A stretch of DNA of 21,302 bases from a virus: positions 1-21,302 of IMG/VR virus record IMGVR_UViG_3300033141_002883. One strand, 5' to 3'. The translations under genes and the position numbers were made by a program. Shown in pieces: positions 12,117 through 19,676 of this stretch. Under the pieces are notes generated by a model. That model had not been told where the DNA came from and made no database searches. It saw nothing but the letters and a program-made list of their open reading frames with translations. Every line of letters begins with the position of its first letter. Positions within the stretch are counted from its first letter, which is position 1.

Positions 12117-12813
12117 GCCATATTACGAAGACGAATCCGGCGTCATCTATCACGGCGACTGCCTTGAAATATTGCCGGAGCTGCCGGATAAGAGCGTTGA
12201 TTTGGTGCTGACTGACCCGCCGTATGGAGTGGATGTTGCGAGTCTAAGCAAAGATGGAGTCGGTGGGGAACAAGCAAAAAAGAGATATGAGTCGGGATGT
12301 TATGATGATAGGCCCATTACATTAAAATCTATCATAAAGCGCATCTTGCCTTTAATGTTAGGGCTTTCTGATTGTGTTGCCGTTTGTGCGGGAATAAAAA
12401 CTCTTATGTTATACCCCCAACCGGATTGGATTTTAGCTTGGATTTACAAAAAGAAGCATTCTTTTTGTCCCTATGGGTTTAACAACTGGACGCCCATTTT
12501 GTGTTATGGAAAAGACCCCTTTCAACAAAAAAGAAAGGGCAATGCTCCGTTCGCCGTTAAGACGGATGTAATTTATGATAATTCAGTTGTAAGTAAAAAT
12601 GGCCATCCGACACCCAAACCGGTTTCATTTGTGAAGAAGTTAATTGAACGATTATCGACTGAAAGGGGAGAGTTAATCCTCGACCCTTTTCTTGGCTCTG
12701 GCACTACGGCGGTAGCCGCGAAGAAGATGGGCTGTCGCTACATCGGCATTGAAATTGAGGAGAAATACTGCGAGATAGCCGCAAATCGCTTGCGGCAGAA
12801 GGTTATGTTTTAA
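12109..12813 (+). CDS. DNA methyltransferase (N6-adenine or N4-cytosine, beta class)
   Basis: A 234-residue SAM-dependent enzyme. Motif IV TDPPYG (35-40) comes before motif I DPFLGSGTT (192-200), the order of the beta class; HPTPKPVSFVKKLI is motif X-like, and the GDCLEILPELP start is typical. DPPY is compatible with N6-adenine or N4-cytosine products; the target site cannot be read. No restriction partner is nearby, so it is an orphan enzyme that probably protects phage DNA or alters gene control. It is intact, in contrast to the remnant at 11034. The start overlaps the HTH gene. Confidence 0.9.
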   Translation: MIKPYYEDESGVIYHGDCLEILPELPDKSVDLVLTDPPYGVDVASLSKDGVGGEQAKKRYESGCYDDRPITLKSIIKRILPLMLGLSDCVAVCAGIKTLMLYPQPDWILAWIYKKKHSFCPYGFNNWTPILCYGKDPFQQKRKGNAPFAVKTDVIYDNSVVSKNGHPTPKPVSFVKKLIERLSTERGELILDPFLGSGTTAVAAKKMGCRYIGIEIEEKYCEIAANRLRQKVMF

Positions 12814-12944
12814 TCCCCATCCCATAAGCACTTACGTCATATTCACACCACAAGCTGCAACTTTTCGCCTATATATACGGAGGGGCGCGTAGCCCTTACT
12901 ACAAAGTGTGCTCTTGAAATGGTGAGCGGGTGGGTTGTGGGCTT
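12814..12944 (+). other. Intergenic gap before the zinc-ribbon gene
   Basis: The 131 bases contain no gene I can support. A TATATATA run at 12870-12876 is a possible -10 region without a matched -35. GGAGGGG at 12880 looks like a ribosome binding site but is followed by no start codon at usable distance. A nine-codon ATG frame at 12919 overlaps the next ATG. It is the longest gap between 261 and 20774 without a gene, so a promoter for the late region is plausible but unproven. Confidence 0.4.
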
Positions 12945-13304
12945 ATGAAATATAAATGGATTTCGATTCGGCTTTTTCCTGAAGAACCCTCACGCGAAGA
13001 AATCCGGGGCTTTAAGGCCGCGGGCTTTTATGCCAGAAGGCCGAAGATATACAAGCGGCCGGTGCATAGGGGGGGCGGGGTGCAGAGCAAATACAGAAAC
13101 AAGATGATTGCCGGGTATTCAGACAAGGGGGCGAGAATCTGCGCGGTCTGCGGGGCGAGATATTTTGTGCGCAAGAGGTTCTTTTCCCCGGAGGAGCGAA
13201 CGGCATTAAAGGGTGCTTGCTTTAATTGCCTAAAAAAGCGGGGCAAGGAGAAGCAGAATTACGTATATGATAAAGGCAAGGCCGCCGAGCAGCAGAAAAA
13301 ATAG
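12945..13304 (+). CDS. Basic zinc-ribbon protein
   Basis: A 119-residue protein, very basic. Residues 1-50 (KYKWISIRLFPEEPSREEIR...) form an alpha-beta unit with the clear phrase GFKAAGFYARRPKIYKRP; then RICAVCGARYFVRKRFFSPE and KGACFNCLKKRGKE give a CxxC...CxxC zinc ribbon separated by about 25 residues. The end is a Lys/Glu tail. A GTG at 12930 would add five residues; ATG at 12945 is chosen but its ribosome binding site is weak. Function unknown. Confidence 0.6.
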   Translation: MKYKWISIRLFPEEPSREEIRGFKAAGFYARRPKIYKRPVHRGGGVQSKYRNKMIAGYSDKGARICAVCGARYFVRKRFFSPEERTALKGACFNCLKKRGKEKQNYVYDKGKAAEQQKK

Positions 13305-13363
13305 GACGTCTTTTTCGTCGTAAATCATATTACAATTATAGCATATTAGCGGGAGGGACGCAA

Positions 13364-13843
13364 GTGAAAATTGAGGCGCTCCCGATTGGCTCTTTGAGAC
13401 CGGCACCATACAACCCCCGGATTTTCTCTGATGATAATATGCGGAAGCTTGAAAAGTCCCTGAGGGAATTCGGAATTGTGGAGCCGATAGTCATAAATCA
13501 GGACAATACCGTTATAGGCGGGCATCAGAGACTGAGGGCGCTGGAGAAGCTCGGCAAGGCGGAGGTGCCGTGTGTGAGGGTGAATCTCAACAAGACGAAG
13601 GAGAAGGCGCTTAATCTTGCCCTCAACAAGATAGTTGGAGAATTCGACTCGCCGAAGCTGAAGGATGTGCTGGAAGAAATCGACACGGGAGAGCTTGAGG
13701 ACATAGAGATTAGCGGATTCGATGAAGGTGAAATCGAAAACTTGATGACGCAGTTTTATCCCGCATCAGAGGAGGAACAGCCCCGCCCTGACGAGCGCAC
13801 GCCCATTAAATGCCCGAAATGTGGTCATGAGTTCACGCCTTGA
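13364..13843 (+). CDS. ParB/Srx-like N-terminal domain protein
   Basis: A 159-residue protein with the ParB N-terminal fold: LPIGSLRPAPYNPRIF, KSLREFGIVEPIVINQ, and VIGGHQRLRALEKLG (50-64), which is the nucleotide-binding box. The central ParB DNA-binding HTH is missing and the chain ends in a zinc knuckle half (KCPKCGHEF). Such short ParB-like proteins are standard in phages just ahead of terminase genes, often beside modification genes; CTPase or nuclease activity has been shown for distant relatives, not for this one. GTG start behind GGGAGG. A partition role is unlikely without ParA. Confidence 0.85.
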   Translation: MKIEALPIGSLRPAPYNPRIFSDDNMRKLEKSLREFGIVEPIVINQDNTVIGGHQRLRALEKLGKAEVPCVRVNLNKTKEKALNLALNKIVGEFDSPKLKDVLEEIDTGELEDIEISGFDEGEIENLMTQFYPASEEEQPRPDERTPIKCPKCGHEFTP

Positions 13844-13922
13844 ATTGAAATTAGACTGGCGCTCACATGAGGCAGCGAAATATGCCGTCGAGCATTGGCA
13901 TTATTCAAATCAGCCGCTCTAA
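13827..13922 (+). pseudogene. Truncated Mom-like DNA-modification gene (N-terminal fragment)
   Basis: From ATG at 13827, overlapping the ParB-like gene, a 31-codon frame reads MSSRLELKLDWRSHEAAKY followed by AVEHWHYS, then NQPL and stop. In related phages, the same opening (LxLDWxSHxAAKxAxExWHYS) begins a protein of about 190 residues of the Mom/GNAT-like group that usually follows this ParB-like gene; that comparison is from memory of the family. Here the body, with its acetyl-group binding motifs, is gone and the terminase gene follows after 23 bases. It could be a deletion remnant or, less likely, a small peptide. Confidence 0.6.
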
Positions 13923-13945
13923 GATAATTACCCGATAGGTGCCCC

Positions 13946-14392
13946 ATGGCGAGAATAAGCAAGATAGACAAAGAAAAGAGAGTGATTCAGGTTATCAAGG
14001 AAATCGCAAGGGGGACGCCCTATCGAGAGATAATCCTGATGTGCCGTGAATCGTGGGGCATTAAAGAGCGCATGGCAAAGGCATATATTCACGCCGCTTA
14101 TGAGGTGCTTGCAAGGGTCGAAGACAGGAAAAGCGTAAGGGTGAAGGCGGCTGAGGCAAAGGCCCGATACGATTCGATTTATCGCCGGGCCGTCATCACG
14201 GGGGATTTAACAGCGGCAAGGCAGGCACAGGATTCAATTTGCAAACTTGCGGGCCTCTTCGTTGAGCGGTTGGAGCATAAGCACGAACTCGGCGATTCAA
14301 TGCTGGAGTTGTTACATAAAGCCGGAAATGGTAAAGCTGACGAAAGAACAAGAGCGCGGCTTGGCGCGATTACGGGTGAGGATTCAAGTTGA
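13946..14392 (+). CDS. Terminase small subunit
   Basis: A 148-residue helical, basic protein directly ahead of the large terminase. The N-terminal part (EKRVIQVIKEIARGTPYREI) is an HTH-like DNA-recognition unit; the centre (RKSVRVKAAEAKARYDSIYR and GDLTAARQAQDSICKLAGLF) is the oligomerisation helix bundle common to small terminases. It recognises the packaging site and stimulates the large subunit. Its 3' end overlaps the large subunit gene by 65 bases, a common arrangement. Call rests on position plus helical pattern. Confidence 0.75.
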   Translation: MARISKIDKEKRVIQVIKEIARGTPYREIILMCRESWGIKERMAKAYIHAAYEVLARVEDRKSVRVKAAEAKARYDSIYRRAVITGDLTAARQAQDSICKLAGLFVERLEHKHELGDSMLELLHKAGNGKADERTRARLGAITGEDSS

Positions 14393-15695
14393 CCCGCTCT
14401 TTTTCGTAAAGGAGGTTCTCGGCGGTGAGCCGTGGCAGAAAGAGGCGGACATCTTATTATCTGTCCGGGATAACAAATACACGGCAGTCCGCTCAGGGCA
14501 CGGGGTTGGCAAGACCTACTCAGCGGCCCGCGCAGCCCTGTGGTTCCTTGTCGCATTCAAGGGTTCGATAGTAATTACCACTGCTCCCACATGGCGACAG
14601 GTGCGAATGCTGCTATGGGGAGAAATCAGGGGCGCGGTAAGAAATGCCAGGTGCCCGGAAATGTTTCGAGGTTCCGTTCTTTTAGACACACGATTAACGG
14701 TAGATGACGGCTGGTATGCCCTGGGACTCTCTACGGACGAGCCGGATAATTTTCAGGGCTTTCACGCGGAGAACCTTCTCGTAATCATTGACGAGGCGAG
14801 CGGGGTGGGCCGCTCGATATACGAGGCCTGCGAGTCCCTGATGACCTCGGCGAATTGCAAGATGCTCGCCATTGGGAACCCCCTTTCCCCATCCGGTTGG
14901 TTTTTTGACGCCTTCCAAAATCCGGGATGGCAGCACATACACATATCGAGCTACGACTGCCCTAACGTTACTCAAGGCGGAATGCCCTATCCGAAGCTCG
15001 TTATCCCGGAATGGATTAAAAGGCGAGAGCTTGACTGGGGGCGCGAAAGTCCGTTATTCCAATCGAGGGTGCTCGGCGAGTTTCCGCAGGAGGGCGAGGA
15101 CACGCTGATTCCGCTCTCGTGGCTTGAATGGGACGGCCCCGGAAGTGAAGGCGAGCCGGCGCTAGGCGTGGACGTTGCCCGCTTTGGAAGCGATGAGACG
15201 GTTATCCTGAAACGCTCCGGGATGGTCGTCAAAGAGGTCATTGCCGCCCGCGGCATAGCTACTACAGAGACAGCAGGCAGGGTCAAGGTTGCTGGGGAGG
15301 GCATTAAGCCGGAAAATATCAAGATAGACGTTATAGGCGTGGGGGGCGGAGTAGTTGACAATTTACATGAGCAAGGGCTAATGGTTAATGGTGTCAACTT
15401 TGCTGAGACCGCGCAGGATGCGGTCAAGTTCAAGAATGTGAGGGCGGAATGTTACTGGGCTGTGAGGGATGCGGTTAGGCCGGACGCTGAAAACCGCCTA
15501 TACATACCGGACAAATTCAGGAAGCTGAAGGCCCAACTGTCAGCCCTCAAATACAAAATTGATTCACGAGGACGAATTCAAATTGAGCCGAAAGAGGAAT
15601 TCAAAAAGCGGATGGGATATTCACCCGACCAGGCGGACGCGCTTGCCATCAGTCTTAAGCCGGGCGCTCCGATTCTGTCTGCTGTATGGATTTAG
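14328..15695 (+). CDS. Terminase large subunit (ATPase and nuclease)
   Basis: A 455-residue packaging motor. The ATPase domain has Walker A SGHGVGKT (56-63), TTAPTWRQV, and Walker B LLVIIDEASG (catalytic acids D155, E156). The C-terminal RNase H-like nuclease begins at GVDVARFGSDETVI (first metal-binding Asp) and has IDVIGVGGGVVD and SPDQADALAIS for the other acidic residues. It cuts concatemers and pumps DNA into the prohead. An in-frame start at 14247 would extend it deep into the small subunit; ATG at 14328 is preferred though its ribosome binding site is weak, so translation may depend on coupling. Confidence 0.93.
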   Translation: MVKLTKEQERGLARLRVRIQVDPLFFVKEVLGGEPWQKEADILLSVRDNKYTAVRSGHGVGKTYSAARAALWFLVAFKGSIVITTAPTWRQVRMLLWGEIRGAVRNARCPEMFRGSVLLDTRLTVDDGWYALGLSTDEPDNFQGFHAENLLVIIDEASGVGRSIYEACESLMTSANCKMLAIGNPLSPSGWFFDAFQNPGWQHIHISSYDCPNVTQGGMPYPKLVIPEWIKRRELDWGRESPLFQSRVLGEFPQEGEDTLIPLSWLEWDGPGSEGEPALGVDVARFGSDETVILKRSGMVVKEVIAARGIATTETAGRVKVAGEGIKPENIKIDVIGVGGGVVDNLHEQGLMVNGVNFAETAQDAVKFKNVRAECYWAVRDAVRPDAENRLYIPDKFRKLKAQLSALKYKIDSRGRIQIEPKEEFKKRMGYSPDQADALAISLKPGAPILSAVWI

Positions 15696-15698
15696 AAT

Positions 15699-17825
15699 AT
15701 GAATATTATCGAGAAATTGAAATTGGCAATGGGCATATTCAGGAAGGCCGGAAGCTCCGGCGGTGAAACTATATGGCCGATGATGGTATCTCCGTGGAAT
15801 GATAAGATGCCAGCGCGCTGGAAGGATAACCCGGCCGAGCAGGTAAAACATTACAAACAATGGGTTTTTGCCGCGGTCAATGCAATTGCAAGGGCGGTTG
15901 CCGGAGCGCGATTACGTCTTTACACAGAAGAGAAGGGCAAGCCGAAGGAAATAACAGAGCATCCCTTCCTTGACCTGATTTATTCGGTCAACCCGCTTTA
16001 TACGGGAACAGACCTCTGGCATGCAACGATTGTATTTCTGGGGCTTACGGGCAATGCTTACTGGTATATGCCGCACACCCCGCTTGGCATACCCGGCGAG
16101 ATATGGATTTTGCAGTCGCAGAAGGTTAAGGTTATTCCGTCAAGAAAAACCCTCATTGCTGCGTATCAATATGGAAGCAGCACAGATAAGGTCAATTTTG
16201 CGCCGGAAGAAATAACACACTTCAAATATCCTAATCCCGTAGACCCCCTTTATGGCAAGTCTCCATTGCAGGCGGCTGCGGAAGCACAGGACTCGTATGA
16301 GGAAATGCAGACGTCAAGGTGGCGCGGCTTTAAGCAGTCGGTTAGGCCGGATACGGTTGCAACCCCGAAGAACAATTTAACACAAGACCAGCTTGACCGA
16401 CTATCTGCGCAGGTTAATCAAAATTACGGTGGGAGTGAAAATGCGGGTAAGATGCTGATACTGCCATATCCCTTTGAAAGCATCAAGCCGTTTATGGTAG
16501 CGCCGCGCGAGATGGATTATCTGAGAAGTGCACGGTTAACCCGCGAAGAGGTGTTAGGGATATACGGAGTTCCGCCCTCCATCGCCGGCATAGTTGAGAA
16601 CGTTAATCGAGCGGTTGCCGAGGCGCAGGAGTATGTATTTTCAAAATATACCGTAGCCCCGCTCTTGACAATGCTGGCGGCTCGAATTACTCAGGACATC
16701 CTCAACAGGTTTTATGATGACCGGCTTTATTGTGAGTTTGACAATCCCGTCCCTGTGGATGAAGAGAGAATCGCAAAAATCAATTCTATTTATGTTGACG
16801 TGGTAAAAACAAGGGACGAAATCAGGCGAGAGCTTAACCTTGAGCCGAAGGGTGCAAATGAGCTTTACACGGATATGAACAAGATTCCCATTGGCTCATC
16901 AGGGGCCAAATCGGAGCGAGAACCCCGCGCCTATACTCCTTCCCTCATTCAGCGGGGTTCTTCTCGCTCTGCCGACGCTCTGTCTGACGGTGAAATCAGA
17001 CGGATGCTCGACGAGGATTATTGCAAGGCGTTTGACCCGAAAGCAAGGGAATTATTGAAGGCGTTGCAGGGGTTCTTTGAGGGGCAGAGAAAAAGAGTTA
17101 TCAAGAGGTTGAGGGCGGCCCTTTCGGGCAAGAGCTATATCAAAACGAGCCAGAGCGAACTTCGCCGGTTGCTTAAAGAGATTTTTCCGCGCAAGGAAGA
17201 AGCGGGGCTAATGAAAGAGGCGACCGACGCCTCCCTTTTGGCTTCCTATATTGCCTCGGCAGTGCGGGAAGCGGAGTTGCTCGACGTTCCCCTTGATATG
17301 GGACTTTATAATGAGCGAGCGGGTAAATGGCTTGAAAAAGTAAAGAGCGTGGATTACTGGGAATCCGACAAGGCCCCTAACGCAACCACGATAAAGCAGA
17401 TACACTCCCGGTTAGCGCAAGGGATGGAGGCGGGCGAAAGCGTAAGCGAACTTGCCGAAAGGATAGACGGCCTATACGAGCAAACCTACAAGGGCCGGGC
17501 GTTAACGATTGCCAAGACTGAGACGGCGGGCGCCTTCGGCGAAGGGGCTGAAGAACTGCGCAGGGAAGAGGGGGTAGAAAAAAAAGAGTGGATTACAACG
17601 ATGGACGACATGACGCGGGATGACCACGCTGCGGCTAATGGACAGGCGGTTAAGGTGGGAAGGCCTTTCAATATTGGCGGCGAGGATTTGATGTATCCCG
17701 GCGACCCCTCCGGCTCCGCTGAGCAAATATGTAACTGCCGATGCAGCTCTGCTGGCGTAGTAGAGAGAAAGCAGATTATTTCGTATCTTCAGCGAAGAGG
17801 ATACGTTCACGGAAATATCAGTTAA
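15699..17825 (+). CDS. Portal protein fused to Mu gpF-like head protein
   Basis: A 708-residue chain. Residues 1-395 are an HK97-type portal: QWVFAAVNAIARAVAGARLR, HPFLDLIYSVNP, GLTGNAYWYM, PLYGKSPLQAA, LTREEVLGIYGVPPSIAG and RDEIRRELNLEP. Portal forms the ring for DNA passage. Residues about 430-695 are a Mu gpF/SPP1 gp7-like minor head protein: AKTETAGAFGEGAEE, WITTMDDMTRDDHAA, GQAV, YPGDPSGSAEQICNCRC. Between them (about 403-424) lies a poorly conserved linker encoded by a strong hairpin. In most phages these are two genes; the fusion would place one gpF unit on every portal subunit. Starts three bases after the terminase stop with no strong ribosome binding site. Confidence 0.9.
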   Translation: MNIIEKLKLAMGIFRKAGSSGGETIWPMMVSPWNDKMPARWKDNPAEQVKHYKQWVFAAVNAIARAVAGARLRLYTEEKGKPKEITEHPFLDLIYSVNPLYTGTDLWHATIVFLGLTGNAYWYMPHTPLGIPGEIWILQSQKVKVIPSRKTLIAAYQYGSSTDKVNFAPEEITHFKYPNPVDPLYGKSPLQAAAEAQDSYEEMQTSRWRGFKQSVRPDTVATPKNNLTQDQLDRLSAQVNQNYGGSENAGKMLILPYPFESIKPFMVAPREMDYLRSARLTREEVLGIYGVPPSIAGIVENVNRAVAEAQEYVFSKYTVAPLLTMLAARITQDILNRFYDDRLYCEFDNPVPVDEERIAKINSIYVDVVKTRDEIRRELNLEPKGANELYTDMNKIPIGSSGAKSEREPRAYTPSLIQRGSSRSADALSDGEIRRMLDEDYCKAFDPKARELLKALQGFFEGQRKRVIKRLRAALSGKSYIKTSQSELRRLLKEIFPRKEEAGLMKEATDASLLASYIASAVREAELLDVPLDMGLYNERAGKWLEKVKSVDYWESDKAPNATTIKQIHSRLAQGMEAGESVSELAERIDGLYEQTYKGRALTIAKTETAGAFGEGAEELRREEGVEKKEWITTMDDMTRDDHAAANGQAVKVGRPFNIGGEDLMYPGDPSGSAEQICNCRCSSAGVVERKQIISYLQRRGYVHGNIS
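16914..16969 (+). repeat. Large hairpin in the portal/gpF linker
   Basis: GAGCGAGAACCCCGC at 16914-16928 is complementary to GCGGGGTT (16952-16959) plus CTCGCTC (16963-16969), leaving a three-base bulge; the loop is 23 bases. The hairpin sits in frame exactly at the join between two domains that are usually separate genes, and codes for EREPRAYTPSLIQRGSSRS. It looks like a palindromic insertion element that kept the frame open. Confidence 0.7.
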
Positions 17826-17845
17826 TAGAGCGGAGATTATTAGTG

Positions 17846-19615
17846 ATGAATAAGGAAATTAGCAGGGAAGAGTTTGAGCGGTGGCTCGCAAACCAGAAGG
17901 GATTTTCCACCGAAGGCGGAAGGTTCTTCGTTGAATGCGATGCCGACACAAAAGAAATCGACCCCGAAAAGCGGACGATGGTGGTAACGATTTCCACCAA
18001 AACCAAAGACCGCGCTGGCGATATTATGGAGCCGGGCGGAATGAAATTCGAGAATTACAAGAAAAACCCGGTAGTCCTCTGGGCACACGATTATAAGGGA
18101 CGCCCCATAGCAAAAACGCTCTGGATTAAGGTGCAGGGCGACAAGGTAATCGCCAAGCCGCGGTTTGCAAATACCGACCTTGCAAACGAGGTCTTCGAAC
18201 TTTACAAGGGCGGCTTTCTCAATGCGTGGAGCGTGGGATTTATCCCTGAGGACTTTGAGCCGAACAAGGAAAAGCAGGGTGATAAAATCGACGGTTATAA
18301 GGTGAGGACGTGGGAGCTTCTTGAGTATTCTGCGGTGCCCGTGCCCGCAAATCCTGAGGCACTGTCCAATGCCTACCAGAAAGGTGAAGTTAAGCTCTCT
18401 CCTGTTACCGTTAAGGCACTGGGCCTTGAGACAAAGGCGGCAACGTGGAAGTATTGCGTGTGTAAGGAATGCGGATACTATGAAGAGCACAAGGCGGGTA
18501 AGCCCTGTCAGGAAATCAAATGTCCCGAATGCGGCACTCCGCTGATGGGCAGCAATGAGAAGCCGAAGACAAAGGGTGTGCTTCCCTACAAAGACCTCGG
18601 CAAAGAGGACGAAGGCGCTGCGTGGGACGGGCCAAAAGAGGTTGCAACCGCCAGCGTGGATGACCTGAAGCTGATGTGTGCGTGGGTTGACCCGGAACAC
18701 GCCGATGTTAAGCAGGGCTATAAACTGCCTCATCACAGGGCAAGTTCGCACAAGGCCGTCTGGCGCGGCGTTGCGGCGGCGATGGCGGCCCTGCTCGGTG
18801 CAAGGGGCGGGGCGGCAATCCCCGATGCTGATAAAAAAGGCGTCTATAATCACCTTGCGAAGCATTACAAGGATTTTGATAAAGAGGCGCCGGAGTTCAA
18901 GGAATACTCCGAAGAGGAGATTGCCGAATTGGAAAAGCAGCTTGACGAGCTCCTTAAGGACAAGCCGGAGAATGCCGTAACCAAGCCCGAAGAGACAGAG
19001 ACGCACATTCACATTCCGGTAAGGGATGCGGACGGGTTTGTCAAGGACTCATTTCGCACTATTGACATCTCAAAGAAACAGGGCATTCAGGCCGTTATCG
19101 GCAAACTCAAATCCGACCCGGATGGGCCGACCAAAATCCAGAAATACATCTTCGATAAATCAAAGGGCTGGACGATGGAGAAGGCCAAGAAGTGGGTCGA
19201 GGAGCACAGGAAGGGTATCGAGTATTTACTCGGTCTTACGGACGAGCTTGAAGCCCCGGAGGCAAGGGAAATCGTCAGCGAGGCCGTTACGGACGAGATA
19301 AAACGGCTGAGCGGTGAGATTGCAGACCTCAAAGAAGGGCGGGTGCTCTCCAGGAAGAACAGGGAGCTTATACGTCAGTGCATTGAGAAGATGACAGAAG
19401 GCGTCGCCGCCCTGAAGAAACTCCACGACGCTGCGGAACCGGCAAGGGATGACGGCAAGGGCGCGGAGTCGCCAAAGCCGGAATCCCGCCAAGGCGGGGA
19501 AAACTTCTGGGAAAAGCTCTTGCAGGAACCCGACAAGTTCAAGTCAATTCTCTCCTCGGCAATGAGGAGCGCGGTAGATACGCACTTCAAGAAAATCACC
19601 GGAAAAGTAAGTTAG
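17846..19615 (+). CDS. HK97-type prohead protease with zinc ribbon and scaffold-like tail
   Basis: A 589-residue protein, much longer than a simple prohead protease (about 200). Residues 40-175 are the serine protease: RAGDIMEPGG, WAHD (catalytic H81), NAWSVGF (S129), WELLEYSAVPVPANPEAL. Residues 204-230 form a zinc ribbon (CVCKECG, CQEIKCPECG). Residues 246-352 hold the LPYKDLGKEDEGAAW to YNHLAKHYKDF domain seen in capsid-maturation proteins. Residues 384-455 (THIHIPV, KIQKYIFDKSKGWTMEKAKK) and a helical end (EIVSEAVTDEIKRLSGEI) resemble a scaffold. It would direct head assembly and then cut itself and the capsid protein. ATG at 17846 follows GGAG; the frame is open from 17741. Confidence 0.85.
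   Translation: MNKEISREEFERWLANQKGFSTEGGRFFVECDADTKEIDPEKRTMVVTISTKTKDRAGDIMEPGGMKFENYKKNPVVLWAHDYKGRPIAKTLWIKVQGDKVIAKPRFANTDLANEVFELYKGGFLNAWSVGFIPEDFEPNKEKQGDKIDGYKVRTWELLEYSAVPVPANPEALSNAYQKGEVKLSPVTVKALGLETKAATWKYCVCKECGYYEEHKAGKPCQEIKCPECGTPLMGSNEKPKTKGVLPYKDLGKEDEGAAWDGPKEVATASVDDLKLMCAWVDPEHADVKQGYKLPHHRASSHKAVWRGVAAAMAALLGARGGAAIPDADKKGVYNHLAKHYKDFDKEAPEFKEYSEEEIAELEKQLDELLKDKPENAVTKPEETETHIHIPVRDADGFVKDSFRTIDISKKQGIQAVIGKLKSDPDGPTKIQKYIFDKSKGWTMEKAKKWVEEHRKGIEYLLGLTDELEAPEAREIVSEAVTDEIKRLSGEIADLKEGRVLSRKNRELIRQCIEKMTEGVAALKKLHDAAEPARDDGKGAESPKPESRQGGENFWEKLLQEPDKFKSILSSAMRSAVDTHFKKITGKVS
19485..19498. repeat. Short GC palindrome, core CCCGCC-AA-GGCGGG
   Basis: A perfect 6+6 inverted repeat with a two-base centre in frame near the 3' end of the protease gene, encoding the charged linker PESRQGGEN. 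It shares the arms of the elements at 9140 and 10587 and differs in the central bases. Confidence 0.65.
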
Positions 19616-19676
19616 AAATCAGAGATTGCAGTCCATCGCAGAGCAATTAGATTTCGCATTAATGAGGTAATACACT

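Noticed and set aside
17840-19012. Long open frame of 390 codons on the - strand
   Set aside because: It lies fully opposite the well-supported prohead protease and has no recognisable domain; codon bias of the + strand gene leaves the frame open by chance.
19616-19676. Promoter-like TTGCAG / TAGATT before the capsid gene
   Set aside because: Only 3 of 6 and 4 of 6 matches to consensus at 16-base spacing; not better than chance in this sequence.
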